This document shows, in pieces, positions 46,001 to 58,128 of a DNA stretch of 64,000 nucleotides. The position numbers and the translations under genes are program-made. The stretch comes from Heterotrichella gracilis (lineage: Eukaryota; Sar; Xanthophyceae; Tribonematales; Xanthonemataceae): positions 1 to 64,000 of the forward strand of contig JAULBX010006442.1 in assembly GCA_032358255.1 (NCBI GenBank). Direction: 5' to 3'. Below the pieces are notes generated by a model. It did no database searches and was not told where the DNA came from. It saw only the letters and a list, made by a program, of their open reading frames with translations. The stretch's first letter is position 1. Each line of letters starts with the position of its first letter.

Positions 46001-49000
46001 AGAGTGTTGCTCAGGCTACTAGCTTTTGAGCTTTGATGCTGCCGCATGCCTGCTCAGGTGCTTGAGGAGTGGCCTGTTGAGTCGTATGAGCGCCACCTGG
46101 ACCTGGTGGAGAAGGGGGTCAAGGCAGCGCTGGGTGACGCATCGGCGGAGGCGCGCAATGTAAGCGCCCGTTCAGGACACATGATTGCTGCTGTCTGGTA
46201 CTGGTGCATGTTTTGCCATGTACCAGTGCATGGCCAGCTTCAAATTAAAAACATTGTGAAGGAAATGAAATCAATATTCTTTCTATTTTATAAGTATTTG
46301 TGGATTTCAGCATCCGCATCCTGTGTTTGGATCAACGTGAAAATTCACATACACAGGGAAAGTAAATGAAGATCATATTTTGCATTCTCGCATATTTTGG
46401 ATCAGATTTGCTGAAACCAGGTATTTGGATTTGTTGCAGGGTGGCAAGTTCATGTACTCTGCCTACGTGCATGCCTTCCCGCACAACCCGCAGGGGCTCC
46501 TGCGGGCGCTGAGCCCATCCCTGCAGGACAAGCTGGTGGCAACAGCAAGGGCATATGTGCCAGGTAAGCAGACCTACATAAATGCATGCACTTGCAGATA
46601 TACAGGTATTTGTTTTGCTCTGAAACTACCCAACCATGGGAAAAGCGCGCTGTGTAAGCGTCCTCCAAGTTTAAATCCTCCGTCTTCCGCTGGATGCACA
46701 ACAACCCACCTGCAGCATGCACTTGCATTTCAAACAGAAGTTTATCAGGGTGAAGTAATTCCAGGCTCTTGCATACTTAACCATGTGACATGATGCCCTC
46801 TGTAATTGTGCAGGTAGCTTCACCGCCCAGCTGGAGGAAGCCAAGAGTGGACGCGCACCCTCCCGAAAAAACCCTGCACCAGCAGCAGCAGCAAAGGCGC
46901 CGCTGGGCAGGCGGCCGCCCGCGTTCAAGCGGCCAAAATTCAAACCGCCGGCCACTGTTGCCGCTGATCCCGTGGTGATTGAGGTCTTTGCGCCACCCCC
47001 ACCTGAGCGCGCGTCTTTTTTAGTGGATAGGTGAGTGACGCAGGTTTGTAGGGTGACATGCACGTGCGCCTCACTGCATTCTTCTGACAGCACATTGCCA
47101 TCAAAATTGCTAGTACCAAATAGTAGTTGGTTAGTCCCGCGCATCTCCCCACCCCTGCACACTGGCATAAAAAGAGGCTGTTTGTGGCAATATCACCAAA
47201 CCCCTCTCGCCCCTTGCAGGCCGGTTGTGGCGGACAAGGGCACCGCGGGAGGCTACTCCCAGCAGGCAGCTCTGCGCACGTTGCAGCCGGCCGCTCCCCT
47301 GTCCAACTGGCAGGCGGCCCAGCGCAGCCAACAGGAGAACATACCACCTCCTGGCGCCGCGTCCCAGGTCAGCTCGGGCAGCGATGATGGCATGGGGATG
47401 GTAGTGGGGATGGTGCAGGAGCGGCGGGCAGCTGAGGACCAGGGATTTGTGGTGGACGGCATAGAGGCGCAGCTGACGTTTGACCGGGCGAGGCGCCACG
47501 CGCGCAAGTCGTTTGGCGGGGCGGCCATGCGCGTGGCGGTTACGCAGGCACAGGTGAGGGGCGTGAGGAATGGTGCACGCCAGTAATGCTCTGCGTGTAT
47601 TTTATGACCGTAGTTACATGTGCCATTATAACTACAACTCCAATTGGCTGTTATATCTTCAAACCTGCTGTCCTTTTGCTTTTGGGAGTTTATTCGATCA
47701 GGATGGAATTTGACAAAAACAGCGTCGTTTCTGGGACCAGAGTGCAAACCGGTTGTGCGTGTGGGATACCCTTGTGGTAGACAAAATACATGCTGCACAT
47801 GGATGCACCTGTGTTGAAGTAGGCATTGTTTGGCATTGTGCAGGTTGAGGCCCCAGAGGCGGCCAAGGCGGCCCTACCCCCCAGCAAGGCGCTGAGGGCG
47901 CGGCGCCAGTCTGCGCCAGTCATCCCGCTCGCCAGCCTACCATCGGGGCTGAATGCTGGCCTGGCTGATCACTACAAGCTGCAGGTGGGGGAGCAACCCG
48001 ATGCATGCACCGCCCATGCTTTCCATCCTCAACAGCCAGTAAGTATATTTTCTTAATTACTTGATCGCGGTTCAGCCGGCCAAAAAATATGAAGGTCCAA
48101 TTAATCATTTGCAGCAGGCCATTCATAACGGCACCAAGCAGCTTTAAAATGACCCTGCTCGTACACACTTGCTGGAGTGTTGTCATCCAAGACGTGAGTG
48201 AAAGAGCCCTCACAAGCGGCGGTTGTGCCAATTGCGCAGGTCAGGGCGCGCCGCATCGCCGGGCCGCCACCCGCCTCCTCCTACCAGGGTACCAACCACG
48301 GCCACGCGGTGTCTCACCCAATCATGGAGGAGCTCTCTGAGGAGCACTCCAGTGGCGCCGCCTCTCCCCGCGGTGACCTGTACACCGCCTCCATCGGCAA
48401 GCTGCTGGCCATGGCAAACAGCAAGTCCACGTGGTCGGATAAGGTGAGCTGACAGGGCGTTGGACAGCAGCTGCTGGTGCAACCCTGCAGGGCCACATCA
48501 TCCACCGCGCAAACCAACCCCAACACTCTGCTGAGTACATTATAATTTAGCATGTTAGGTAGTGATTATTATGCAATGGGTCACTGCTCAAATGGTGTGG
48601 TGCTGGAATTACCCCCTGCACATACTATGCCTTTACAAACTCACTTGCCTGCCCATGTGGACATGCTGACCATGTATAGGAATTGAGGTGTAGGGCTTAG
48701 GGTTTACTGTGCCTCAATGAGGTCACTTGCCCTTTCAGGTGGACATGCTGACCATCCTGGCAAACTACGCAAGGGCCAGCCCCGGTGTGTTTGCAGCAGA
48801 TGCTTCATCCAACATTGAGCGGGTCATGCTGTTCTTCCTGGAGCAGCTGGGTACGTGGCTGCAGGCTTTTGTACTGCACATCACATTTCACAATCATCGT
48901 TACACGTCATGCCTGCAACCACTCCCTCATATGGGTTTGTGACAGGGGATCGGCATGGTCATGGATTCATGGTTAAATATGCAAGGCATGTATTGATTTC

Positions 49001-52000
49001 ACATGGGGATTCACGTGTGGGGACACAGGGCTCTTATTGGAGCGTGTGGACATAGTCACACGGTACCGTGTTCAGTTGCACAAACCGGAGATCCACACAG
49101 GCTATGTCAGCCTAATACCTGACAGATGTCTGACTCATGCAGGCGAGTCTCACACCAAGGTGCTTGTCGCCGTGCTTGAGGCCATCGGCGAGTGCATGCT
49201 GAGCGCGCCCCGCACCATGGAGGTGCACCTGGACAAGCTTGCGCCCATGGTGTTCCTCAAGGCAGCGGACTCAAAGGAGAACGTGCGCAAGGCGGCCATG
49301 GACGCGCTAACAGGTAAGAACACACATGAAATGAATGCACAACTGGTTTTCTCTGCCGGATGAAAACCAGGAGGATCTGTTGTATATAATAGCTTGAAAA
49401 TCAACCAGGATATAGAGGCTCCAGTCATTGGGTAATTCTGGGTACATTCTTTTCTGCAATTGATGTCACTGCTTTTTCTGGTAGTGACATGCAGTCCAGC
49501 AATGTAGCTACGTAGCCAATGGTGCCATCATTCTGCTGGTTGCTTATCCGGTGTGTTCTCGTCCCGCAGCCATGGTTGGTCGGTGCAGCCTTGAGCACTT
49601 CCTGCCTGCCCTCACCCGCTCCCTGGAGAGCCTGAAGGGCCCCAAGGTGAAGGTGGCTGTCATGGAGTGCTTCTGCAGCGACGTGCGGGTGGAGGAGGGG
49701 GCGCCACTCACGCAGCATGGGGCGGCGGCGCTGAGGTGAGTACACTGTAGGAGGGTTGGTTCTAGGCGTACGTTACATTTGAGGTGTGGATGGGTGTTTG
49801 AGGCACAATATTTGTGCTTGTGCAAGGCGCATATGCTGCATTCGGCCCAATTCATAGCCCTGGACATATACGTGCATTTTGAACATGTCTGATGGATGAG
49901 CCATGCATAACCGTCCACGCCCACATGCCATCCATATGCTGCATTGCCTCGGCAACCTGCCCTGATAGTCTTGGTGAACGTGAAATCTGATATTTCACCA
50001 ATCACCTGATTTCACGTATAATATTTATTTATATTTGTGGACGTGGGTTAATGTTATTTTATTTTGCTGCAGGATGTGGGTGAGCAAGGTGTCAGCGCTG
50101 CTGGGCGACAAGAACCCCGAGCTGCGCAAGACCTCCATCACCACCCTGGAGCACACCCTGCGCCACGTCAACGCCACCACGCTGCTGGCATACACAGCCG
50201 CCGCGCAACCCACCGAGCAGCTCACCATCAGGCGGGCCATGAGCGTGGCATGCCCCGAGTTTGACTCCCTGCTGGATGCCCACCTACGCCACGTGGATGG
50301 ATGCGCACAGCCCCTCCCAGAGCTCACCTCCAGCAGGGACCGGCCCCTGGATGCCGGCAGCGATTTGGTGGGGCACGGCGCGGGGGAGGGCGGCCCACCA
50401 GCGGCGCCTGCGGCGGGGTACAAGCAGCGCCACTCCTCGTTCGTGGTGCCCCACCACGCGCTGCCCCAGGCGCAGCACCAGGCCCCGCACCAGCCGGCCG
50501 GCTCCCGCAGGAGGAGCAGCTTTGTGGTTCCTTTCACCCCCGTCCCGCCACCCGCCGCCGCCCCCCTGGCCAAGCCCCCGAGCACAGATGCCGTGCACAT
50601 CCAGGTGGCGGCGTGCAGCGCAATGCCTGCCGCCCCCCACCCACCCCCCATGGCGGCAGCTCCCATGCTGGATGCCATTGCTGAGCAGCCGTTGGAGGTT
50701 GAAGAGAGCGTGCCACTGTCAGACATGGAAGCTCCTGGGGCGGCCGCCAGCAACGCAAGGGAGAAGGCAGTGGTTGAGGTGTTCCAGAGCAGGATACCCA
50801 CATGCAGCGTGGTGTCAAGCACAGCCAATGCCAAGGTTGGCGAGGTGAAGGCTGCACAGGCGCCAGCGGTGCCAACGGCCAATCATGCAGGTAGTCCAAA
50901 TTACTCGCATATCTGCAGTAAAACTAAGCAATCCTGGCAAGTTTTCACCAATGTCCACAATCGCTTCAGGTTGCTGTTAGCCATGCAGGGTCAGTGCATA
51001 CGGTGGCATAGGCGGCATTGCGCTGGGTAGCGTCTGCCGCCATGCATGTGATCCAGCTGCCAATGCGGTGGTTTGTACTGGTGGTGCAGGTGCAAACGAC
51101 AGCGCATCAGCCAGCCAACAGGTGAGCAGCGCGGTGCATCGCCTGGTGACCAGCCAGGACGCGGTGTCGCTCAACCAGCTGTCGCTGCTGTCTGAGACCA
51201 CGCCAACAGATGTGTGGCACCGCCAGTGGCCGCAGGTGGGTCAAGCAGGGTGCGCATGGTCTGGTGCATGTGCAGATGTAGAAAAGCAGATGTAATAGTT
51301 ATAGGAAATACCAGTAAGAAACGTGTTGCTTGTACATGTGCTTGTGGGCATAGGAAACGTCCCATGCTGCTGCAAACGTTTTTGTAAAACAAATTTAATA
51401 GCAAAAGCCAGGTGAACAACATCCACTGGTGGCTCACGCAGCACTGTGACCAATGATGATGAATGTTAAATGACAGTCACATTGATGGCATGCAGGTGGT
51501 GGACGGCCTGTGCCGCGCCAGCGCATCCCCGCATGCAGCGGTGCGCGAGGCAGCCTGGCTGGCGGTGCGCGACCTGGCCAGCCGCCATCCCGCCCTGTTC
51601 AGCCCGCTGGCGCTGGATGCCCTGCTGCCGCGCCTGCTGGCAGAGTGGCGCAAGGCCGCGGGCAGGCAGCCGGCGGACCGCATCGCGGAGCGGGCCGCTT
51701 ATGAGGCGTTTGAGAACATCAGCGGTGAGTGGGGGAGTACTTACTTGCCTGCGATTCAGGAATAAAGCCAGGTTAGCAGTGAGTGGGGGATACCGGTTTC
51801 CAATTGTGGAAAATGAAACAATGGGGATTATTTGTCCTTGATTACGCATGCGCCAAGGTGGTGTGTCAATGGCATGATATATCAGTGCCAGGGAACCATG
51901 ATTATCAATGGCATCTGTACCACACTGCAGATCACTGCCACGCCCACGAGGTACTAAAGCCAGCCACCCCTCACAGTTCTGATTTCCCGACACACATCCG

Positions 52001-52757
52001 CTCTTTTTGCAAACCCTACAACTGTTGCATTCCCCACCCTGCAGAGCACTGCCAGCCCAACGAGGTGCTTGAGGCAGTGATCCGCCACCTGCCCCCGCAC
52101 ACAAGCGCGCAGGCGGACGCCCTGGCCCTTGCGCGTAGCCTGGAGGTGGCAGCGCATGTGATCCCTAGGTGAGAGGGTGGGCAGCTGCCTACACTGGAAA
52201 TGGCACAGCATGTCTCGTGTCTGGAATTTGCATTCGCTCATGGGCGTGCAGCCTGGGAGTGGCAGCACATGTCATTGATAAAGTGGGTGGGTAGCTGCTT
52301 TTCTGTGGGTGAAACAAGGTAGCAAATATACTGAGGCTGGCAATGCTCATTCAGAGTACTGACCGTGCGTAACAGGCTGCATCAATCGCTGTCATTTACC
52401 ACTGAAGCTGTGATTTCCTCCTCATCACTGCAATGTCCCAGGGACTGCCTAATACCTAAACCCTAATCGCCAACCCCCCACTGCAGGGTGTCCTCCGACG
52501 CCCTGTCCTCCCACCTGTGCCCCACCCTGCTGCCCACCCTCCTCTCGCTCCTCTCATCCGACGCCACCGCGGTGCGCAAGGCGGCGGCAAAGTGCGTGGC
52601 GACCCTGTGCCTGCGCATGGGCGAGGCGCTGCGCCCGCACCTGGCTGGGCTTAGCACTGGCAGGCGCAAGCTCATCACCATTCTGGTGAACCAGCTGAGT
52701 GGCGGGGCCCAGCCGCGCGCGCATGCGCTGCCGGTGGACGCCGCCTGGGAGTCGTGA
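43097..52757 (+). CDS. CLASP: CLASP, microtubule-associated protein with TOG domains
   Basis: Twenty-four phase-consistent exons: 43097-43171, 43415-43504, 43618-43710, 43791-44050, 44130-44265, 44383-44469, 44552-44662, 44879-45036, 45246-45375, 45653-45796, 46058-46159, 46440-46563, 46814-47030, 47220-47553, 47844-47984, 48240-48443, 48739-48850, 49143-49313, 49570-49735, 50073-50890, 51090-51235, 51496-51724, 52045-52168 and 52487-52757 (TGA). They encode 1480 residues, close to plant CLASP length. TOG1 spans residues 1-218 (HTNWRSRQGLLQF, DDPNRLVREASMDCLEV). TOG2 spans about 285-505 (EEWRGMQ, RIEHIVRLEGLV, FKVVVITVQVMADAADTCMHT). A basic Pro/Ser linker follows, with RRQSAPV-type sites for kinases. 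A third HEAT block is at about 795-1040, then a Ser/Pro linker with repeated RHSSFVVP/RRSSFVVP, and a C-terminal CLASP domain at about 1240-1480. CLASPs stabilise microtubules and attach them to cortex and kinetochore by recruiting tubulin. Introns contain decayed exon-edge copies. Confidence 0.95.
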
Positions 52758-54700
52758 CAGGCATTGCCGTGCTGGTATTGGGATATGCGCGCGTACGTTG
52801 CAAGCGCTGCGCTGGCCCAAGCTCATCATTATCCTCATAATGTAGTTTAAAACCAGCGGTGTGGCTAGGGACATAATGGGTCATATGATAGGTCTGGGGG
52901 TGCTGGTTTTTTACTTCTTTGAATGCTTTTGTTAGTCTGAGCCTCAGTGGGTGTAGGGCGGGGTGTAGGGGGATAGATGTTGACAGTGATGCCACGCCCG
53001 TCGTTGACGCACAATGAGATTTAAAGAAAAGAATTAGCACTCCCAGTTTAAACCTGCCCAACAAGACGGGCAATTTTTATTTGGGATGGGTCCATATACT
53101 TGGGATGATTTAGAGATGGCTTGGGGTGGAGTCACTTGACTTTGCTGCCTGCATGGTAAACTCTACCGCACTCTATTCTGGGGATAGTCTCCGATGTAAA
53201 AACCCCTTTGCTACCTGCCGCGCAATTCCTTTCTTGACAAGAAAGTATTTTTCAAGTTCCATGCTATTTTTGCTTCATTGCCAGTGGTCTCAAGGAACCA
53301 GTTGGCAGGACTGTATGTGGTAGCAGACTGCATCGGTGCGGAGTTGGGGGGCCACTGACTCGCACCAGGGCACCAAACCCAGCCAGAACGGCTGGTCAAG
53401 CACAGGCCTTAGCCAATGCCAGCATGCAGGACACGCAAAACAAGCCAAGTGGGCTAGAGTGAGTGCATATGGGTTTGCGTGAATGTCTATGAAGCTGATA
53501 CAAAAGACTGGTGAGAACCGGCAGCCTGGGATTGAGCGCGTGATGAACTCGAGTGGACTGAGAGGCTGTGTTCAAAAGTAAGGGTGGCATGCCATGGGGT
53601 GGGATTGCAACTTGTCTGAGCTTCTGGGCTCAGCTGGGGGAGGAATCTGAGAAGAAAGCGGTGGCTTGGGGATGGTGGTGTACTCAAAGTGCAGGACAGC
53701 ACAGCTTGCATGCGTCTGGCAAGCAGGAATTGTCAGAACAGTCCTAATGCTTTCCAAGTGGGCCGATAACGATGAGCACGGTGGTGCTCAGCGACGCATC
53801 CATACCACTGGAGGCCGAGGTATTTAGGTGCTGACATCCTGGGGTGCCGCAGTTACGTATTTGCAAATCATGCATGCATCAATGCATGCATTCCCCCGGC
53901 ATAAAACTCTGTCGACACTCGGCACTGAAAGGATCCCGTGATGAGAACTCCAATAGTATAACCGGTAGATAGATATATTCTTTTACCTGATAACAGAAAG
54001 ATGTGAGGTAAATAGGCCTTTGCTTGATTTTTGATGTGGTAACCTCCTCCACTGCCCCCTGCCAGGCACCCACCTGATAAAGGACGCTTTGAAAAGCATA
54101 TAGTGAGGCCTGCTCTCGGCACGTTCGACTTGGGTAGAGCTGAGCCATAGAGCAGCAACTCTGGCAGCAATCGTGTACGTATGAGTTCACCACGGCATGT
54201 ACATGTCTGACTGTATGCTTTTCAAAGCGTTACTTTGACACGCTATCCGGTTAAACTGGCTGCGCATCTTCAGGGTTTCCTCGGCCTGGCAACCTTGCGA
54301 AGCTATATCCTCTGAGTATTGGTTTGTGATTTATGATTGGGTGGGCGATTGCGTGCATGTATGCATGCATATACTAGCCAGCACCAGGTAAAAGGCAGAC
54401 CTTGCAGGTAAAATACCCATCACTGAAGAGTTTTCGAGGTGACGGCAGCCACACTAGCTTTGGATACCTGCAACTTCAGTGGAGTTGCAGTCAGGCAGAG
54501 CACGCAGCTGCTATCAGCTGCGCACAGCAGCGGTTCGGACCCTGCCCTTCCCCCACCCCCCCACCAAGGCAGTACAGCGACGCCTGCAGACAATAACCTG
54601 GGGCTCGAACCACTACCATCCCAAACACCCTGTCTTTACTATTGGCTCTACGGGCCAGCCACACCCCCGCACCTGCATGCACACTGCCAACAGTAGCCCA
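52758..54700. other. Intergenic region with repeat remnants
   Basis: No gene is seen in this 1.9 kb stretch. It holds a reverse-orientation member of the dispersed repeat (53325-53425). It also holds a short imperfect inverted repeat: GACGCTTTGAAAAGCATATAGT near 54082 pairs with ACTGTATGCTTTTCAAAGCGTTA near 54212, about 110 bases apart. Confidence 0.4.
53325..53425 (-). repeat. Dispersed repeat, reverse-orientation copy
   Basis: Read on the minus strand, it contains 'ggctaaggcctgtgcttgaccagccgttctggctgg', 'tggtgccctggtgcgagtcagtggcccc' and 'aact'. These align with 38160-38240 and 1-45 of the window. It may be the same non-autonomous element. Confidence 0.6.
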
Positions 54701-57700
54701 ATGGCAGCCACTCTCCACCTACGGGCGCCCTGCACTGTAAGACACCCCCCTCGATCGCGTCAGCAACGATATGGACACACACCTGCTTCCTGCTCGAGCC
54801 AAGCTCCGCCCTTCACTGCAGCAGACATCCCCAGGCAAGGCCGAAACCCTAAACCCTAACATTGTACCCACTACCCTAATACAGGCCCTTGTTCCTGCAT
54901 GGGCTGAGCCCAGTCGGAGTACTGCTCCAGCCATGGTGGAAAAGAGAGTGGGGTCCCCTCGTCCTGAGCACCGTGGCCCATGGCATGTGCAACAAATGAG
55001 GTCGTTGCATGCAATTTGACACATTTCTCCCCCCTCCCACAGGACCTGCAGTGGGGCGGTGCAGCAAGCGAGGGCGGCCTTGAGGTAGGTTTGAGAAATA
55101 GGGTGTAGGCTGTACGCTGTGCATACATGCCGTATATGGGCATCTACAGGGTGCATTCTCCCAGAGGGATGCATCCACCAGCAGTTGAAGGGTGCATCCC
55201 TCTGTTGTTCAGCTGCGCACCCTTGCCCTGAAGCTCCCGATAGCGCCTACATGGGGGGGGGGGGGGGGGATATCATACACCATGGGACCGGAATTAGTTT
55301 TGTAACAGAGAAAAGTAAAATTTTCCTCCCCATGCTGCGTGATATGACCTTCCCCACTTGTAGGCGGTACCGGGAGCTTCAGGGCCAGGGTGCGCAGCTC
55401 AGTACAGTAAACATACATAATTAAACAAGTTTCCTTTCCCATGGTGTATGATATACCCCCCCCCCCCCCATGTAGGCGCTATCGGGAGCTTCAGGGCAAG
55501 GGTGCGCAGCTGAAACCAGATGCAGCTCAGCCGCACAGGGTAACTGTGGAGCTGCCACTGCCGGTGGCCACACGGGGTGGGTGAAAAACCCTAGAACCCT
55601 AAACCCTGCGGAGCGGTCACTGCCAGTGGCCCACAGCGTGGGTGTGAAACCTTCAACCTCGACACATGAAAGGTATATTGCGTGCATTGCGAGTGAGAGC
55701 GGCGCTTCACGGTGAGGTTGGTGGTAAGGATGCTGCGGTAAACCCTTGGGAATCCCTGCCCATGCTGGCACAAACCCCACCTCCATATGGGCTCTTCCTG
55801 TACCATGCACGTTTGCGTGGCACCCTGCCCCGCTGCTGGCGCTTGGGCTCGCACATGGGACTCACCCATTTGACTGCTTGCACAGGGAACCTCCGTTGTT
55901 CGTGGAATCTTCCAAATTTGTTACCACATTTAAAATGTTGTGTAATGAATTATTGGCAACATAACGCCCATACAGCTTTTATACAACATAATGCATCATA
56001 ATACTTTTCTTATAGTACAGACTTATACATAACATAAATAACCTTTATGTAACGTAAACTTCTGATTTATCTCTTGTGCATCCCCGCAGGCCTGTCCATG
56101 CTTACGGGTGGCAACCCCGACAAGGATAAGGTGGTCCTGCTAGACGAAGGGGACTGGCCGGGGGGGACAATGCAGAAATTCAGGGCGCTGAAGCCACTGG
56201 TGTCTGACATGCTCTTTGGGTGCGCAAATTGCCACAAGCTTGTGGGAATCCCGAATAAATGAGAAAGTTATCTGTTTGGTTAAATTTAAAATTCAGGGCG
56301 CTCAAGCCCCCTGGTGTCGGACTACTCTTTGAGTAAGCGATTTCTAAAAGCAAGGAAAGCTGGGAGGGGGCGGAGGAGGGTGGATGGGGGGCATGCTGGG
56401 CAGGTAGAGTACATTTCAAAACGCATTCAGAAAAAAAGAACGATCATTTCACCTCTATATTATTGTGCAGGTATGATGCTGAGTTTGTGGGCATGCTTGA
56501 ATCTGAGGGGGATGGCGTAGGAGTGTGGAAGGCTACAGGGCTGACGGTGGTCTCAGGGGTCAACAACTCCACATTTGAGCCGTTCTCGAGGTACGAACAC
56601 CCTTGATTATTATACCAAGGGTTTGGTTAGGGTTCGTAGTCACCACCACACTGAGGGTTCAGCAGCATCCACGTTCGCAGATAGCTTGTGGGTCCACCTT
56701 AGGGCCTAGGTTGCCTGAATCTTGCTATGCCAATGCCATTGGCTGTATGGATGCTATTGGCTATACATTCAGGTTGGCAGCAGAGTGCCCGATGTTCACT
56801 AGATGTTACCACCCCACCATCCCACCACCATCACCACCCAACTCTGACCACACTGGTGTTCAAACAAGCAACCAAACCCCCTATTTGCTTGCAGCCAGCC
56901 AAGCAAAGGTACGATAGACCAAACCCTGGCTTGCGCCCAGCGACTGAGGTGTGGTTAACCAACAAGCCGTGTGGTACTCGCAGGCTGTGCATCGGGGAGT
57001 TTGGCGCCAGTGTGCTTGACCCTGACCACACCCTACTGGTGGTCAACCCGGGGTGGACGCAGGCATCAGACATTGGCCAGTTCTGGGACAGGTGCGTGAT
57101 CGGCTGTGATCGGTGGTGGACGGCAGTGATTGGAAGTGGTCAGCACTGTCCAAACCCTAAACCCTAAACTTTAAAGCCTAAACTAACATTGCAGAGCCCT
57201 GAAGGAGAGTGCCGCAAGATTGATTGACAACACCCAATGGGAAGCGCTGTACTGCCTGCAACGGATGCAGGAAAACCCCAAACCCTAATCCCTCCAGTGC
57301 ACACACATCCGCTTGCAAAATGTTCAAGCAATGTGCCTCCTTGATTGATATCGATTGGTCAGAAACCTTCAACCCATTCGGCGTGATGTTGCAGGGCCCT
57401 GAAGGAGCGTGCTGCAAGGTTGATTGACAACGCGCAGTGGGAGGCGCTGTACTGCCTGCGGCCGGTGCGCTCCACCCGGGGTTCAAGCGGTGTGCTTCAC
57501 AGGTCCTATCCTGGGGATTGGAGGCTGTTCTTTGTGGAAGATGAGGATGGTGGGTGCTCAGGGATTGATTTTTTAATTGTGGGAATCAGACTCCAAACCG
57601 AAATCCTCTGCAGCCATGGAAACCAAGGAAAGTGTGTGTAATTGGCGAGCTTTGCTGCACTGTCAGCGGGGTGGTTTGGCGGTTCTGGCGCCTGCATGGG

Positions 57701-58128
57701 AGGGGTTTGGTTAGGGTTTTGTTAGCGGGGTGTTGCATGGGTCCTCTCTCAGGGAAGTGAAGGCTAGTTGTAGGCTACGAGTCACACTTCCCAAGTTGTA
57801 GGCTACGAGGCACGCGAATCAGTGAGGATGGTGTCCACACGCTTAGTGGTGCGCACAGGTGGGTGCTCAGGAATTGATTTGGCACTTTCTGGCAAGTTGG
57901 AAATTCCAGGTTCAATTTCCAATTTGGGATACCCTGAAAACATATCAATTTAATTTTGGTGTTTTATGTAATGTGCATGCCTTGGTGTGGGCTGCAGGAG
58001 ATGTCGACTGCCTGGCGAGCTGTGTGGTGAAAGACACGGTTGAGCCCGAGAGTAGGCGGATGAATGCCGCTTTGGAGGAGGCATCGGCGGCGTGGAAGAG
58101 CAGCGGGGGGGGCGCACGAGGCAGATGA
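54701..58128 (+). CDS. DUF1995-domain protein, probably chloroplast-targeted (LPA3-like)
   Basis: Nine exons keep phase: 54701-54736, 54885-55000, 55043-55084, 55476-55576, 56090-56219, 56471-56590, 56984-57091, 57395-57549 and 57998-58128 (TGA). They give 312 residues. Residues 1-50 are Ala/Arg/Pro/Ser-rich and suit a chloroplast transit peptide, but the first two exons rest on weaker splice sites. From about 52 the chain follows the DUF1995 pattern: AVQQARAALRRYRELQ, RVTVELPLP, NPDKDKVVLLDEGDWPGG, LLVVNPGWTQASDIGQFW, EALYCLRPVRSTRGSSGVLHRSYPGDWRLFFVEDEDG. In plants this family includes LPA3, which aids photosystem II assembly; whether this protein does so is inference. Four introns hold decayed copies of neighbouring exon ends, including an inverted one (55205-55283). 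Confidence 0.83.
55205..55520. repeat. Inverted repeat carrying an exon copy and homopolymer G/C arms
   Basis: 55208-55285 is the near-perfect reverse complement of 55434-55512. Each arm holds the start of DUF1995 exon 4 (gcgctatcgggagcttcagggcaagggtgcgcagctg), its acceptor, a G or C homopolymer of about 14-18 bases, and 'gatatcatacaccatggga'. A third, direct copy of the exon start lies between the arms at about 55358-55402. Confidence 0.85.
57192..57290 (+). pseudogene. Decayed duplicate of DUF1995 exon 8
   Basis: ttgcag|AGCCCTGAAGGAG... repeats the first 75 bases of the true exon at 57395, including the acceptor. It encodes RALKESAARLIDNTQWEALYCL and then diverges into a telomere-like AAACCCTAA that supplies a stop. 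It lies in the intron just 5' of the true exon. Confidence 0.8.

Noticed and set aside
50025-50882. 285-residue minus-strand open frame opposite a large CLASP exon
   Set aside because: It is antisense to a long, phase-consistent CLASP exon and has no independent support.
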